The position numbers were made by a program, and so were the translations under genes. The notes under the pieces were generated by a model. It searched no databases. It was given only the letters and a program-made list of their open reading frames with translations, and was not told the DNA's origin. 20,963 bases of DNA, taken from contig CAZXLD010000066.1 in the NCBI GenBank assembly GCA_964641965.1, forward strand, positions 1-20,963. The letters run 5' to 3'. Positions 8,491 through 16,002 of this stretch are shown piece by piece (position 1 is the stretch's first letter; each line of letters opens with the position of its first letter). The stretch comes from JAJDFU01 sp964641965. Its GTDB lineage: Bacteria; Bacteroidota; Bacteroidia; Chitinophagales; Saprospiraceae.

Positions 8491-8543
8491 GGAAATGAGA
8501 ACCCAAATTACCTAACGGGTTCTCTAATTTCCCTTTCTTTTTT
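8491..8543. terminator. Candidate intrinsic terminator hairpin
   Basis: The inverted repeat GGAAATGAGAACCC (8491-8504) and GGGTTCTC-TAATTTCC (8517-8532) forms an 8-bp GC-containing stem plus a further 6 bp beyond a small bulge, with a 12-base loop. On the plus strand it is followed by CTTTCTTTTTT; on the minus strand by TTTTC. On the minus strand it would end the HdeD-type transcript and insulate the transporter-like gene. Confidence 0.45.
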
Positions 8544-8651
8544 ATAAACGCAGTACGTTCCTTGCCAAGGAAGATGTTTTCCTATTTTCTTAAAGACACA
8601 GGGCCGTTTGCAGCTGTTCGTTCGTTATACAAAACCAAAAATATACTTCAC

Positions 8652-9230
8652 TCAAGCACTACCTCCAGCTAATTCCACCTTTTTATTATCAAGCCATTTG
8701 TCTCCCTTTCGAAATTTAAACCCTACAAATAATAAGAAAATCCCCCCGACAAGTGCAAAGACTCCGGCAAGCGTGATCAAAGTGGTTATAGTAAGTCCGG
8801 GTTGTGAAAAAAGATACAGCCCAAACAATACAGACAAAACACCTCCCAGGATCATCCACCCCTCTCCTTTTATTTCCTTCCGCAGTTGAACGCCCATGGC
8901 AATTCGGGCAACCCCGCTGAAGATAAACCACATCGCAAAAGTGAGCGCAACGAACAACAGGGTGACCTCGGGCGAACGGAACAGCAGAATACCAAGGATC
9001 AGGCTCAACGCTCCATCGGCTAAAATCATCCAGCGGTCTTCATTTTCTTTCCAACTACCAATTGCAGTGATCAGGCTGACCAGACCATCAATGGCCAACA
9101 GGATAGCAAACCACATGGCAAGCGTAACGGCAGTAATTCCCGGATTAGCAAATAACAGGATGGCAAAGAGGATCAGCAAAATGCCCCGAAGAGCTACCAT
9201 CCACCAGTTTTTCGTTAGTGCCTTTAGCAT
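8652..9230 (-). CDS. HdeD family (DUF308) membrane protein
   Basis: This 192-residue protein consists almost entirely of six membrane helices arranged as three repeats of a two-helix DUF308 unit. It starts LTKNWWMVALRGILLILFAILLFANPG, a characteristic HdeD start, and repeats the 'G.L.ILFGI.L...P' pattern at about 70-95 and 125-150. In E. coli HdeD contributes to acid resistance at high cell density. In Bacteroidota the role is unproven. It lies 170 bp downstream of DUF3604 paralogue 2 on the same strand. It ends with a short charged tail (KWLDNKKVELAGGSA). Family assignment is confident; a stress role is by analogy only. Confidence 0.88.
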   Translation of the reverse strand: MLKALTKNWWMVALRGILLILFAILLFANPGITAVTLAMWFAILLAIDGLVSLITAIGSWKENEDRWMILADGALSLILGILLFRSPEVTLLFVALTFAMWFIFSGVARIAMGVQLRKEIKGEGWMILGGVLSVLFGLYLFSQPGLTITTLITLAGVFALVGGIFLLFVGFKFRKGDKWLDNKKVELAGGSA

Positions 9231-9400
9231 GATTAAAAGTTTTAGGTTTTAAAAAGTATTAAGCCCCTGCAAAAAGTTTAGGTCTTACTTCAGGGCTTCA
9301 GGGAATTTAATCGCATTTGACTAATACCGTTTTAAATTGAGAAGGGTGTAAATGGAAACGACCACAAAACACTGAAACCATGAAGCACTGGGAACTTCAA

Positions 9401-11272
9401 TCAATTCCCCGCCGGCGTATACCAGATCGGCGAAGACCAGGCTCGCTCCTGAATGCTGGACGGTACATCTGCCGGCGGATCTACCCCAAGTCGTTTGGCA
9501 TCGAAAGTGGACCACCTGGGTGTGGGAATTTCAAGCACGCGCACGTAGTAGGCGCACCTCATATTCGGATCAAAATCCGGATCTGTCCATACAGCACTTA
9601 GCTGGCTGTCACCGATGGTATTGGTGAAAGTAGCATTTTTCACATCCACGGTATTACCCACGGGAGGCAATTTCCCGGTATTGGGGTCCGGTTTGCGATT
9701 GTCGCTCCAGGCCACATCGTAGATCTTTTCCATAGGATATTTAGTGGTTGGATTGGTCCAGACCTTGACGATCTGAATACGATCCAGGTTGCCGCTTTCC
9801 GGATCTTTCAAAGCCCAAACAGCGAAAGTGGGTGCTTTGGCTGGTCCAGGCTTGGGCTTGAGGTCTTGCCCCATGGGAACCCCACCATCGTATGCTTTTT
9901 GCACGAAATCGGCATCCTGGGTCAAATTGGAACCATACCCCCATCCACCAAAGAAGCGCAGCCGGATCATGGTACCGGAAGTACCATAGGTTTCTTTACG
10001 CATCATTGCGTCAAAGATGGCTTCCCTTGTATTTTCCTCTGCCCAAACAGCCGTTACACCTGCGGAACTCACGGTGTAGCCATTTTCACCGGAGGCGTTT
10101 GGTTTAGGGTCCAGCCGCTTTTCAGGGGTATCATCCTGGGTACCATGAGCACCAACCCATCCAAATTCTTCATTACCCTGGTAGCCGGAATGGATATCCG
10201 CACCGGCTGTAACCCCCATTTTGTAGGGATTGTAGCCTACTTCATCTTCAATTTTCATCCCTATGGTGAGTCCGGTCCGATAAAATGCACTTGAGGTGAT
10301 CTTGGCCGGGGTCCCCAGGTTGATCAGGTTTCCAAAGAGCTCGTAATCTGCAAATTCGTCATTCGGGGAAAGGATGGGATGAGTTTCCGAGTTCCCTTTG
10401 GTCTGGAACATTTCAAACAAAGGTTCATTCTCCATTTGACGGCGTGCATAACGAGCATCTATCTTCCCTCCGTCCGTACCATCTGGCCCTTGGAACTTGT
10501 ATTCCGAAAACATCCAGCCATTGGATACATTACTGTTGTGTGGTATGGCAAAGCATTCGATACCTTGATTGCGCTGAATTTCCAGGTAGGTCCAAAGGTC
10601 CTCCGGCTCAATGGAGTTGAACGATGAAAAAGGTACGACAGGAGGGGTAGTACGGAAGAATACGTTTCGGTGCATATTTCGACCATCAGGGATTGAGGTC
10701 CATTCGTAGGCGTAGAGCGTTGTGAACTCCCCTGGCTTATAGAATTTGTCTGCAGTTTCAACAAACTTTTTCCAGTTACCCACCAAAAGTTCCGGGGTAA
10801 CAAACTCTTCTATAGGGTCGTTCGCAACGAGGGAACCGATCAAAGTACTTACAGCAGCTGCCGCTTTTTCCGGGTCCTCTCTTCCTGCCGCCAATTGCTT
10901 GGCTATTTCGGTTTTAGATAATGGGCTTTCCGGATTAACCAAGTCCTTTAACACCCCATAATATTCGGAGTGGTCCGTAATGGCTACAAAATCGTAAGGC
11001 GTACGTTTTTTAATCTTTTCGCCAGTAGTGGATAGTGTGATCTCTTCCCCCATGGCATAGCGGTAGGCATCTTCCCAAGTATTGCCCACTCCCACCGTAA
11101 AGGCATCGAAGGAGTTGCGGGTATGCATGTGCTCTTCCCCGAAGTAGACATTTTTTAACGGATTGGGGCCCTCCTGGCCTCGTCCGGGTTCACCGGCGCT
11201 TTGGGCCAACATCTGGCTTCCACCCAGTAAAATCGATACAAAAATGAACAGGAAAACTCTTGGTAACTTCAC
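9401..11272 (-). CDS. DUF3604 family exported protein, paralogue 2
   Basis: This 623-residue protein has a signal peptide (1-24, ending MLAQ) and a full DUF3604 domain. PHP-like ligand motifs are visible: FGEEHMHT at 44-51 (His48, His50), ITDHSEYYG at 98-106 (Asp100, His101), YEWTS at 189-193, HRNVFF at 201-206, IPHNSNVSNG at 243-252 and TAGADIHSG at 355-363. This layout (HxH, DH, H, DxH) is what one expects of a metal-dependent hydrolase of PHP type. The C-terminal 60 residues are very close to paralogue 1 (EIPTPRW, ERAWSSPIWYTPA), while paralogue 1 has about 15 extra residues at the end. Its ATG lies 32 bp after the stop of the helical protein gene, so the two are almost certainly co-transcribed. 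Substrate unknown. Confidence 0.9.
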   Translation of the reverse strand: MKLPRVFLFIFVSILLGGSQMLAQSAGEPGRGQEGPNPLKNVYFGEEHMHTRNSFDAFTVGVGNTWEDAYRYAMGEEITLSTTGEKIKKRTPYDFVAITDHSEYYGVLKDLVNPESPLSKTEIAKQLAAGREDPEKAAAAVSTLIGSLVANDPIEEFVTPELLVGNWKKFVETADKFYKPGEFTTLYAYEWTSIPDGRNMHRNVFFRTTPPVVPFSSFNSIEPEDLWTYLEIQRNQGIECFAIPHNSNVSNGWMFSEYKFQGPDGTDGGKIDARYARRQMENEPLFEMFQTKGNSETHPILSPNDEFADYELFGNLINLGTPAKITSSAFYRTGLTIGMKIEDEVGYNPYKMGVTAGADIHSGYQGNEEFGWVGAHGTQDDTPEKRLDPKPNASGENGYTVSSAGVTAVWAEENTREAIFDAMMRKETYGTSGTMIRLRFFGGWGYGSNLTQDADFVQKAYDGGVPMGQDLKPKPGPAKAPTFAVWALKDPESGNLDRIQIVKVWTNPTTKYPMEKIYDVAWSDNRKPDPNTGKLPPVGNTVDVKNATFTNTIGDSQLSAVWTDPDFDPNMRCAYYVRVLEIPTPRWSTFDAKRLGVDPPADVPSSIQERAWSSPIWYTPAGN

Positions 11273-11303
11273 TTTTTCAGCATTTTATGTACGTACAAAA
11301 CAA

Positions 11304-12068
11304 TTATCCTTTCAAAATTTTATTCAAATGTTTGGCAATGGGTTTCCATTCTTCGGCAGTGGTGTTTTCAACGCCAACAAAATAGAAGAGCGCATAAGCC
11401 TTGAATAGATCCTCGCGCTGATCATTGATCAATTTTCCATAGACGACTAGTTGTTCAGCCGTGGTGTTCTGGTCTTTGAGGAAATCCGTTTCGGTCACGT
11501 TAATGTCCTTCAGGTTTTGACCGATCTCATAGTATTGCTTTTCAAATACTTCCAGTCCTGTCATTACCTTGGATTGTTTGGCCGGATCAACGATGGATTG
11601 AGTAATTGCAGCTTCCAGGGCAGCAAACACATCCTTATGCTTTCCCTTTGCCTCTTTTTTGGCTTCCTTTTCGTTTATCTTATCCGACGTTTTCGTGGCA
11701 AAGGCCATGATCTCATCCCAATCTTCCGTCCGAATGTTCTCTTGCAACCACAGTCGACCTCGGATCCAACGCTCTTGCATCTCAATTTTGGCTTCCATCC
11801 GACGGCCAAAAAAATCGTCAAACCACTCCGCCGTAGCCGTGCGATCTTCGTTCTTCATCTCCAATTGCTTAAGCTCTGTTTTGGCTGCTTTCTGTTGTTC
11901 TTTGCGGAATTTGACAAAGGCCTTGACAGTATCCATTGCCTCTTTCTTGAGGTCTTTATCATCCACATACTTTTTTATCCCTTTATCGAGACCATCGATG
12001 TAGAAGTAATCAGCATCACCTCCGACGCCAAATAGAACTGCGAATAAGGCAATAAGAGCAGGTATCAT
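11304..12068 (-). CDS. Unrecognised helical exported protein, first gene of DUF3604 operon
   Basis: This is a 254-residue protein I do not recognise. A hydrophobic start (MIPALIALFAVLFGVGGDA) should act as a signal peptide or anchor. The remainder is highly charged and predicted alpha-helical, rich in Lys and Glu (for example KEQQKAAKTELKQLEMK and DKINEKEAKKEAKGK), with several tryptophans in the middle (EWFDDFF, ERWIRGRLWLQ, EDWDEIM). It has no cysteines or obvious enzyme motif. The DUF3604 paralogue-2 gene starts 32 bp after its stop, so it may be a partner or regulator of that enzyme. The gene is preceded by copy 2 of the shared operator and a good -7 candidate. That the reading frame is a real gene is very likely; the function is open. 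Confidence 0.8.
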   Translation of the reverse strand: MIPALIALFAVLFGVGGDADYFYIDGLDKGIKKYVDDKDLKKEAMDTVKAFVKFRKEQQKAAKTELKQLEMKNEDRTATAEWFDDFFGRRMEAKIEMQERWIRGRLWLQENIRTEDWDEIMAFATKTSDKINEKEAKKEAKGKHKDVFAALEAAITQSIVDPAKQSKVMTGLEVFEKQYYEIGQNLKDINVTETDFLKDQNTTAEQLVVYGKLINDQREDLFKAYALFYFVGVENTTAEEWKPIAKHLNKILKG

Positions 12069-12111
12069 GGTGTAAAATGTTTCGTTGCTAAATAGGTCCC
12101 ATTACTAATTC

Positions 12112-12171
12112 GAAAGGTATATATTCTCACGGTTGAACTATATACCCAAAAGTGGAAATTAAGTGGAATAT
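12112..12171 (-). promoter_or_regulatory. Shared operator motif plus -7-like element, copy 2
   Basis: Toward the gene starting at 12068, the sequence at 12166-12144 reads CCACT, six bases, then CCACTTTTGGGT; the two CCACT boxes are 11 bp apart (one helical turn). A TACCTTTC element (7 of 8 matches to TAnnTTTG) at 12119-12112 lies 25 bp downstream, and the start codon 44 bp further. The same arrangement, to the base, is found in copy 3. This points to an activator site just upstream of, or overlapping, the -33 region. Confidence 0.6.
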
Positions 12172-12184
12172 CTAATTCGGGAAT

Positions 12185-12241
12185 GTGGAGCGTAGCGAAA
12201 CCCTTAAAGCCGAAGGCTCGTCATTGGCGGGATGCAGGAAT
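12185..12241. repeat. Possible dispersed intergenic repeat
   Basis: The stretch GTGGAGCGTAGCGAAACC followed by AGCCGAAGGCTCGTCATTGG and GATGCAGGAATT aligns loosely with 19638-19695 (GTGGGCCGAAAACC, AGCCGCAAGCGCATCATGG, AATGCGGAAATT). Both copies lie outside genes next to decayed DNA. The alignment is by eye and has many mismatches. Confidence 0.3.
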
Positions 12242-12263
12242 TAACTTTTCATTATTTACTCTT

Positions 12264-12317
12264 CTTACCCTTACCCTTCATCTCAGCCTTAGCCTTAGCC
12301 TCAGCCTTACTTACAGC
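12264..12317. repeat. Degenerate hexamer repeat (CTTACC/CTTAGC type)
   Basis: A run of imperfect 6-bp units (CTTACC, CTTACC, CTTCAT, CTCAGC, CTTAGC, CTTAGC, CTCAGC, CTTACT) lies just upstream of the AraC-like remnant. It is low-complexity DNA with no clear function. Confidence 0.6.
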
Positions 12318-12345
12318 TAGCTTATTGATTTCGTAAATTGCCCAA

Positions 12346-12720
12346 GTGAACCGCCTCCATTTTGAACGGGATCGTCATATTAAGGAACTACTGATCGACT
12401 CCCCCCTTGTGGTAGATATGGAAGACGTAGGACCGGTGGCGGTGGTTTCATTCTTTATGCTCATGGTACTGGAAGAAAGCGCTGGGGAGTACCACCTCGA
12501 TGGAGATCATTTTTCCCTGGGCAATCGCATGTTGGTCTTTATCCGGCCCGACCAGGTTAATGTGATTATGGCAGCCCAATTCAAACGCGGCTACTTCCTG
12601 TTTTTTCCTAATGAATTTTTGAAGAGTTCCTGCAAGACCCTTACTTCCTGTACAAATATCCCTTTTATCAATCTCCGTCTAATCCACCTTTTCGCCAACT
12701 CGATCCTGGGCCCTTTAAAG
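12346..12720 (+). pseudogene. Remnant of an AraC-type regulator sensor domain
   Basis: The frame beginning at the GTG 12346 reads like the cupin-like N-terminal half of an AraC regulator: SAGEYHLDGDHFSLGNRMLV, then FIRPDQVNVI, RGYFLFFPNEFL. At about 12621 a single base is missing (TTGAAGAG where TTGGAAGAG is expected). The continuing frame then gives EEFLQDPYFLYKYPFYQSPS, followed by NPPFRQLDPGPFKAITDL, which fits the same family. No helix-turn-helix domain follows. The upstream start is unclear and the frame is broken, so this is a decayed gene. The family call rests on pattern recognition only. Confidence 0.5.
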
Positions 12721-12878
12721 CGATCACGGACCTCACCGTTGGCATGACCGTCTACGAAAGCCAGGAAGCCTTCCAGGCCGTGATAGGTGCTATCATGCAG
12801 GCTCCCGAAACCCAGGCCTACTTTGCCACCTTCCTTCCTCAAGCTTCCCAGTTTGCTTTCTCAACCACCAATCAGTAA
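12721..12878 (+). pseudogene. Unidentified gene fragment fused to the AraC remnant
   Basis: In the same shifted frame as the end of the AraC remnant, the sequence continues as TVGMTVYESQEAFQAVIGA, then IMQAPETQAYFATFLPQA, and ends at TAA 12876-12878. It does not look like the second half of an AraC protein; it looks like the C-terminal part of a small unrelated protein, perhaps a dimeric alpha/beta-barrel type. A deletion joining two genes is the simplest explanation. A good terminator follows 30 bases later, which suggests this is the true 3' end of a former gene. Confidence 0.4.
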
Positions 12879-12908
12879 GGATTTAAACAAACCCTGATTA
12901 ACCATCGG

Positions 12909-12940
12909 GCCGGCTCCAAACGGAGTCGGCTTTTTCTTTT
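12909..12940 (+). terminator. Intrinsic terminator
   Basis: GCCGGCTCC (12909-12917) pairs with GGAGTCGGC (12922-12930) over nine positions (one G-T) around an AAAC loop, followed at once by TTTTTCTTTT. This is a classic rho-independent terminator for plus-strand transcription and lies 31 bases after the TAA of the preceding fragment. Confidence 0.85.
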
Positions 12941-12984
12941 GCCTGAAAAATTCGTAATTCAGCAATCGACACTCGAAAATCAGC

Positions 12985-13440
12985 ATGATGCTTTCCATCC
13001 CTGTCCGCCTAATCGATCTTCCGTTCGTTGACCTCCTTTACCAGGATGAGCAGGTCATCATACTGAAGAAAGAGCTATCTGTCCCAGCATTGGACCGGCA
13101 CAGCTATATTTCCATGCCGGTGATCGCATGGGTATCTAAAGGCCAACAAAAACTCCAGACCTACGATGGAGATGCTATCGACCTGGTACCTGATACTCTT
13201 GCTTTTTATCGAAAGGGCATCTACACCATCAATGACCTGCTGGTAGGGGAAGAGCCCTTCTCCTCCTACCTGATTTTCCTGAGTGATGGTGTGCTTCGGG
13301 AGTTACTAAGTGCCCATGTGGGTGGGGGTAAACCGAATAGTCCACTGAAACCCGTCCATCACCTGAAGTGCCCGGAGCTGATCCAATATTTCTTCAGCCA
13401 GTTGGAGGTCCTGCTCAAGCTCATGGATGCCCCTTCTTCC
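12985..13440 (+). pseudogene. AraC-type sensor domain truncated before its HTH domain
   Basis: From the ATG at 12985 the protein reads like the N-terminal ligand domain of an AraC-family regulator: LPFVDLLYQDEQVIILKKEL, WVSKGQQKLQTYDGDAIDL, FYRKGIYTINDLL, EPFSSYLIFLSDGVL. After about residue 150 (LKLMDAP) the open frame carries on to 13497, but that last part is the antisense of the transporter pseudogene, so the ORF is chimeric. The usual C-terminal DNA-binding domain of about 100 residues is missing. The domain itself has no internal stop, so a truncated protein could still be made. The cause is probably a deletion or rearrangement with its junction at about 13432-13449. Confidence 0.6.
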
Positions 13441-14190
13441 GCCTGGATGTCCGTCAACAGAGGCTCTACCACCGGACCCATATCCGGCGTCAATTGAAAT
13501 TCAGTTTCCTTTGGGAAAGGCATGGATTAGATGGAGTTTAAATCCTCCCAAGGGTTTTTGGGTTTGCTTACCTCCATTGTTAAAATTGTTATTGGGGGCA
13601 AAAAAGCCATAAGGCTCCATACCCTTCCAGAATCCAAATTTTCCATCTTCTGGACACGCCATAAACCATCCTGAACCGAAAGCGGTTGGTCCCAATATTG
13701 ATTAAATGCTCGGGCTCATAAGCTCCCATGGGAAAGAAAACCTGGAAACTGAGCCCGGATACCCATTTCTGCTGATAACTCGAATAGTCTTTTGCTTCCA
13801 GTGTCGGGGAACCAAGGAAGTTAAATGAAAATTGAAAACTTGGATCTCCAAACCCAGATTGATAGCGGCTACTATCTCTCCCGTCGAACTGCCCTTCCCA
13901 GTTAGCAAACGTATAAGGGAGAGAAACCGCAATCTTACCCGAGGATCTAAACAATCGTACAGACCTTACATAAGCAAATGGAGCTGTGTGGACCTTGGCC
14001 TCAACCCCCTTGATCGGTAGCGCGGGATCCAATAACAGATCACCTGTTGTATAATTATATCCAGTCAGTAAAAAGTTTGTTCTAACCGTGAAATTCGTTA
14101 ACAACCTGGGCTACAGAAGTTGGGCGCTTAGCCTTAGAAAAAGAAGAGAGAAGATGAGCAATACAAAGAGCCATGCCAGGGTCCAACGAA
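13440..14190 (-). pseudogene. Decayed outer-membrane transporter (PF13557-like)
   Basis: Read on the minus strand, the remains of a barrel protein run from a signal-peptide-like segment (WTLAWLFVLLIFSLLFLRLS, about 14185-14126) through TNFLLTGYNYTTGDLLLDPA, LPIKGVEAK, the SGFGDPSFQFSFNFLGSP motif, QKWVSGLSFQVFFPMGAYEP, INIGTNRFRFR and ILEGYGALW. There are three lesions: a TAG at 14111-14113 where LxPR is expected, one extra base near 13606 (the frame then resumes as FFAPNNNFNNGGKQTQKPLG), and a TGA at 13501-13503 where Trp is expected (KGN*ISIDAGYGSGGRASVDG). The sequence stops matching at about 13445, where AraC-like DNA begins. The family is the one usually annotated as 'transporter' or MetA-pathway phenol degradation. 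It is non-functional as it stands. Confidence 0.75.
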
Positions 14191-14328
14191 GCCTTAACCT
14201 GGAGCACAAAATGTATCTGATTGTGGAGATCCATATGCTGGTTATCCGGGGTTTTTTCACAAAAGCCTATTGGGTAAACCCATTTTCCATTGGTTCATAA
14301 ACAGGATCTAGCCAATAGATTAGAAAGT

Positions 14329-14964
14329 TCACCCGAAAAAATCTTTCAGACCTGTCAGAACAAACTGAAGCCCCATAGCCGCGATGATCAATCCCATGTA
14401 AGCGGAGACTACTCCTTGACCACTTCCTCCGTTTTTCTTTTTGCCGATTAAATGAAACAGGGAGATTATTATGATTGTAATACCTACTGCCAAGGCTGCG
14501 CCGATCAATGTTGAGGTCGGAAAGGTACCCTTATCATTAGCCGCTGCCAAGGTAATGACCATGGTAATGGTACCCGGACTAGCAGCAAACAACACTACCG
14601 GCATCAGGCTCTTTTCGGATTCATCATCCGCTCCTCCTGTATTGGATCCACTTAGTAGGCGGAAGCCAATGAATGCCAGAATGATGCCCCCAACCGTCTG
14701 AAAGGCCTCCATGGAAATACCAAAGACATTTAAGATTCCCTGACCGCCAACCGCGCTGATGCACAGGATCAGTAGAACCGCCAACATCGCCTTTATGGCT
14801 GTCCAAATATTGGCGCGCATGTTGGTTCCGGTTTCAAGCTTCAGGATCATACTGGCACAAACAGCCGGATTGATAACCGCCAGTAAGGCAATAGTGGCAT
14901 GCATTATGGCCTCCATAACCAATTTAATTTGTTCTTGAAGGGTTTGTACCAACAACGATCCCAC
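14329..14964 (-). CDS. MarC family (UPF0056) integral membrane protein
   Basis: This 211-residue protein has about six membrane helices, the usual size and shape of the MarC family. Family-like features are the first helix with INPAVCASM (31-39), the mid-protein re-entrant ASPGTITMVITLA segment (about 127-139), and the C-terminal GVVSAYMGLIIAAMGLQFVLTG-like helix (about 185-205) followed by LKDFFG. MarC proteins were once linked to multiple antibiotic resistance, but that role was not upheld and the function is unknown. The start at 14964 adds 16 residues before MEAIMHATIALL; the internal ATG at 14916 is a plausible alternative. It has no obvious operon partner: decayed DNA lies downstream and a 165-bp gap upstream. 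Confidence 0.8.
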   Translation of the reverse strand: MGSLLVQTLQEQIKLVMEAIMHATIALLAVINPAVCASMILKLETGTNMRANIWTAIKAMLAVLLILCISAVGGQGILNVFGISMEAFQTVGGIILAFIGFRLLSGSNTGGADDESEKSLMPVVLFAASPGTITMVITLAAANDKGTFPTSTLIGAALAVGITIIIISLFHLIGKKKNGGSGQGVVSAYMGLIIAAMGLQFVLTGLKDFFG

Positions 14965-15129
14965 CTTACCTGAAGGAAAGTGGGGTCTGGATTTAACCTA
15001 ATATGGTTTGTTGGTATATCTGAAAAATATTATCCTTCCCAAATAGTCTACTTGCCAATGCCTCTTACCCCCACCCTAAGGGTGTTTTCCGATATGACTT
15101 AAAGAAATAAATCGCTCGTTATTAAAATT

Positions 15130-15933
15130 TTATTTCTTTTGGGCCCTGCTGTGGTGCTTCTTATCCTTCCAAACAATGGCCTGAACCGACATATTTTCCA
15201 CATCCACTGCGGTTATTTCATCTCCTTGTACATCCTGGACATTCATCAGGTACATAATGTTTGAATCTTCTTCATAAAGGAAAACCTGACCTTTCTTAAC
15301 CATATGTTTAATTTGCTTCCTCAGTTTTTTGACTTCCTTTCCACTTAGTCCATGGGAGACATCATACACATCGGTGTGCTTCTTATCTGAGAATACTACT
15401 TGGGTAACCTCTCCTGAAACAGGGTCGTGACTTACTTGTAAGGCCCCTTTTTCCTTTCCTTTTTGGTTAAAGGAAACTACAGATTCCGTATCGTCCAAAG
15501 GGATAATTGCCTCGGCAACCGCAATGGGCTGAGGCGGCTCATAATCCAATTCAAGCAAGTCAATTTGTAGCTCTTCAAGAGTTACAATTTCGTATGGCTC
15601 ATCGACCTTGCCAATGGGTTCTTCTTTTGAGACCGGCTTTTCCTCCTGCCTGAACTCCCCTTCAGAATGTGAAGGCGTCGGACTTGACTCTGGTTTGATA
15701 TCACCCTTTTTTGCTGCAGAGGTCAGAGGCACCTCATTTAACTGGTGTTCGAAGACCCTGATGGTCTTTACCACATCTGATAATACAATATCCTTATCTG
15801 ACTCCGAGTCTTTGGATTGTTCGTTTTCTGGAGTACTATTACAGCCTACCAGCAGAATGACAAAGACGAGAAAACAAAATTGACCAACTATCTTTTTCAA
15901 GGTTTTAGGTTTAAACTTTAGTGTGGACTTCAT
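15130..15933 (-). CDS. Putative lipoprotein of unknown function
   Basis: This 267-residue protein has a basic start, a hydrophobic stretch and a lipobox LVGC (residues 28-31, lipidated Cys31), so it should be a lipoprotein. The mature part begins with an acidic, Ser/Pro-rich linker (about 32-130). The C-terminal third is more folded-looking, with short beta-like segments (GALQVSHDPVSGEVTQVVFS, GQVFLYEEDSNIMYLMNVQD, NMSVQAIVWKDKKH) and a basic, His/Lys-rich tail. I do not recognise the family. It lies 69 bp after the end of the tandem-domain exported protein on the same strand and may be the last gene of that operon. Confidence 0.72.
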   Translation of the reverse strand: MKSTLKFKPKTLKKIVGQFCFLVFVILLVGCNSTPENEQSKDSESDKDIVLSDVVKTIRVFEHQLNEVPLTSAAKKGDIKPESSPTPSHSEGEFRQEEKPVSKEEPIGKVDEPYEIVTLEELQIDLLELDYEPPQPIAVAEAIIPLDDTESVVSFNQKGKEKGALQVSHDPVSGEVTQVVFSDKKHTDVYDVSHGLSGKEVKKLRKQIKHMVKKGQVFLYEEDSNIMYLMNVQDVQGDEITAVDVENMSVQAIVWKDKKHHSRAQKK

Positions 15934-16002
15934 TTCTTCATGTTCTCATAGAATGACTATTTCTTCTTTTGAAAACCAATAACTTGAGAAACATTGAATT
16001 GC

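Noticed and set aside
13501..13695. A 64-residue minus-strand open frame that could be a small gene.
   Set aside because: Its last 36 residues are the frameshifted continuation of the transporter pseudogene; the earlier part is out-of-frame sequence.
14971..14985. GGAAAGTGGGG upstream of the MarC gene as a fourth operator copy.
   Set aside because: It lacks the ACCCAAA part and the second box, and lies too close to the start codon.
15072..15090. CACCC-TAA-GGGTG followed by TTTTCC as a terminator.
   Set aside because: The stem is only 5 bp, the T-run is on the wrong side for the minus-strand genes, and no plus-strand gene precedes it.
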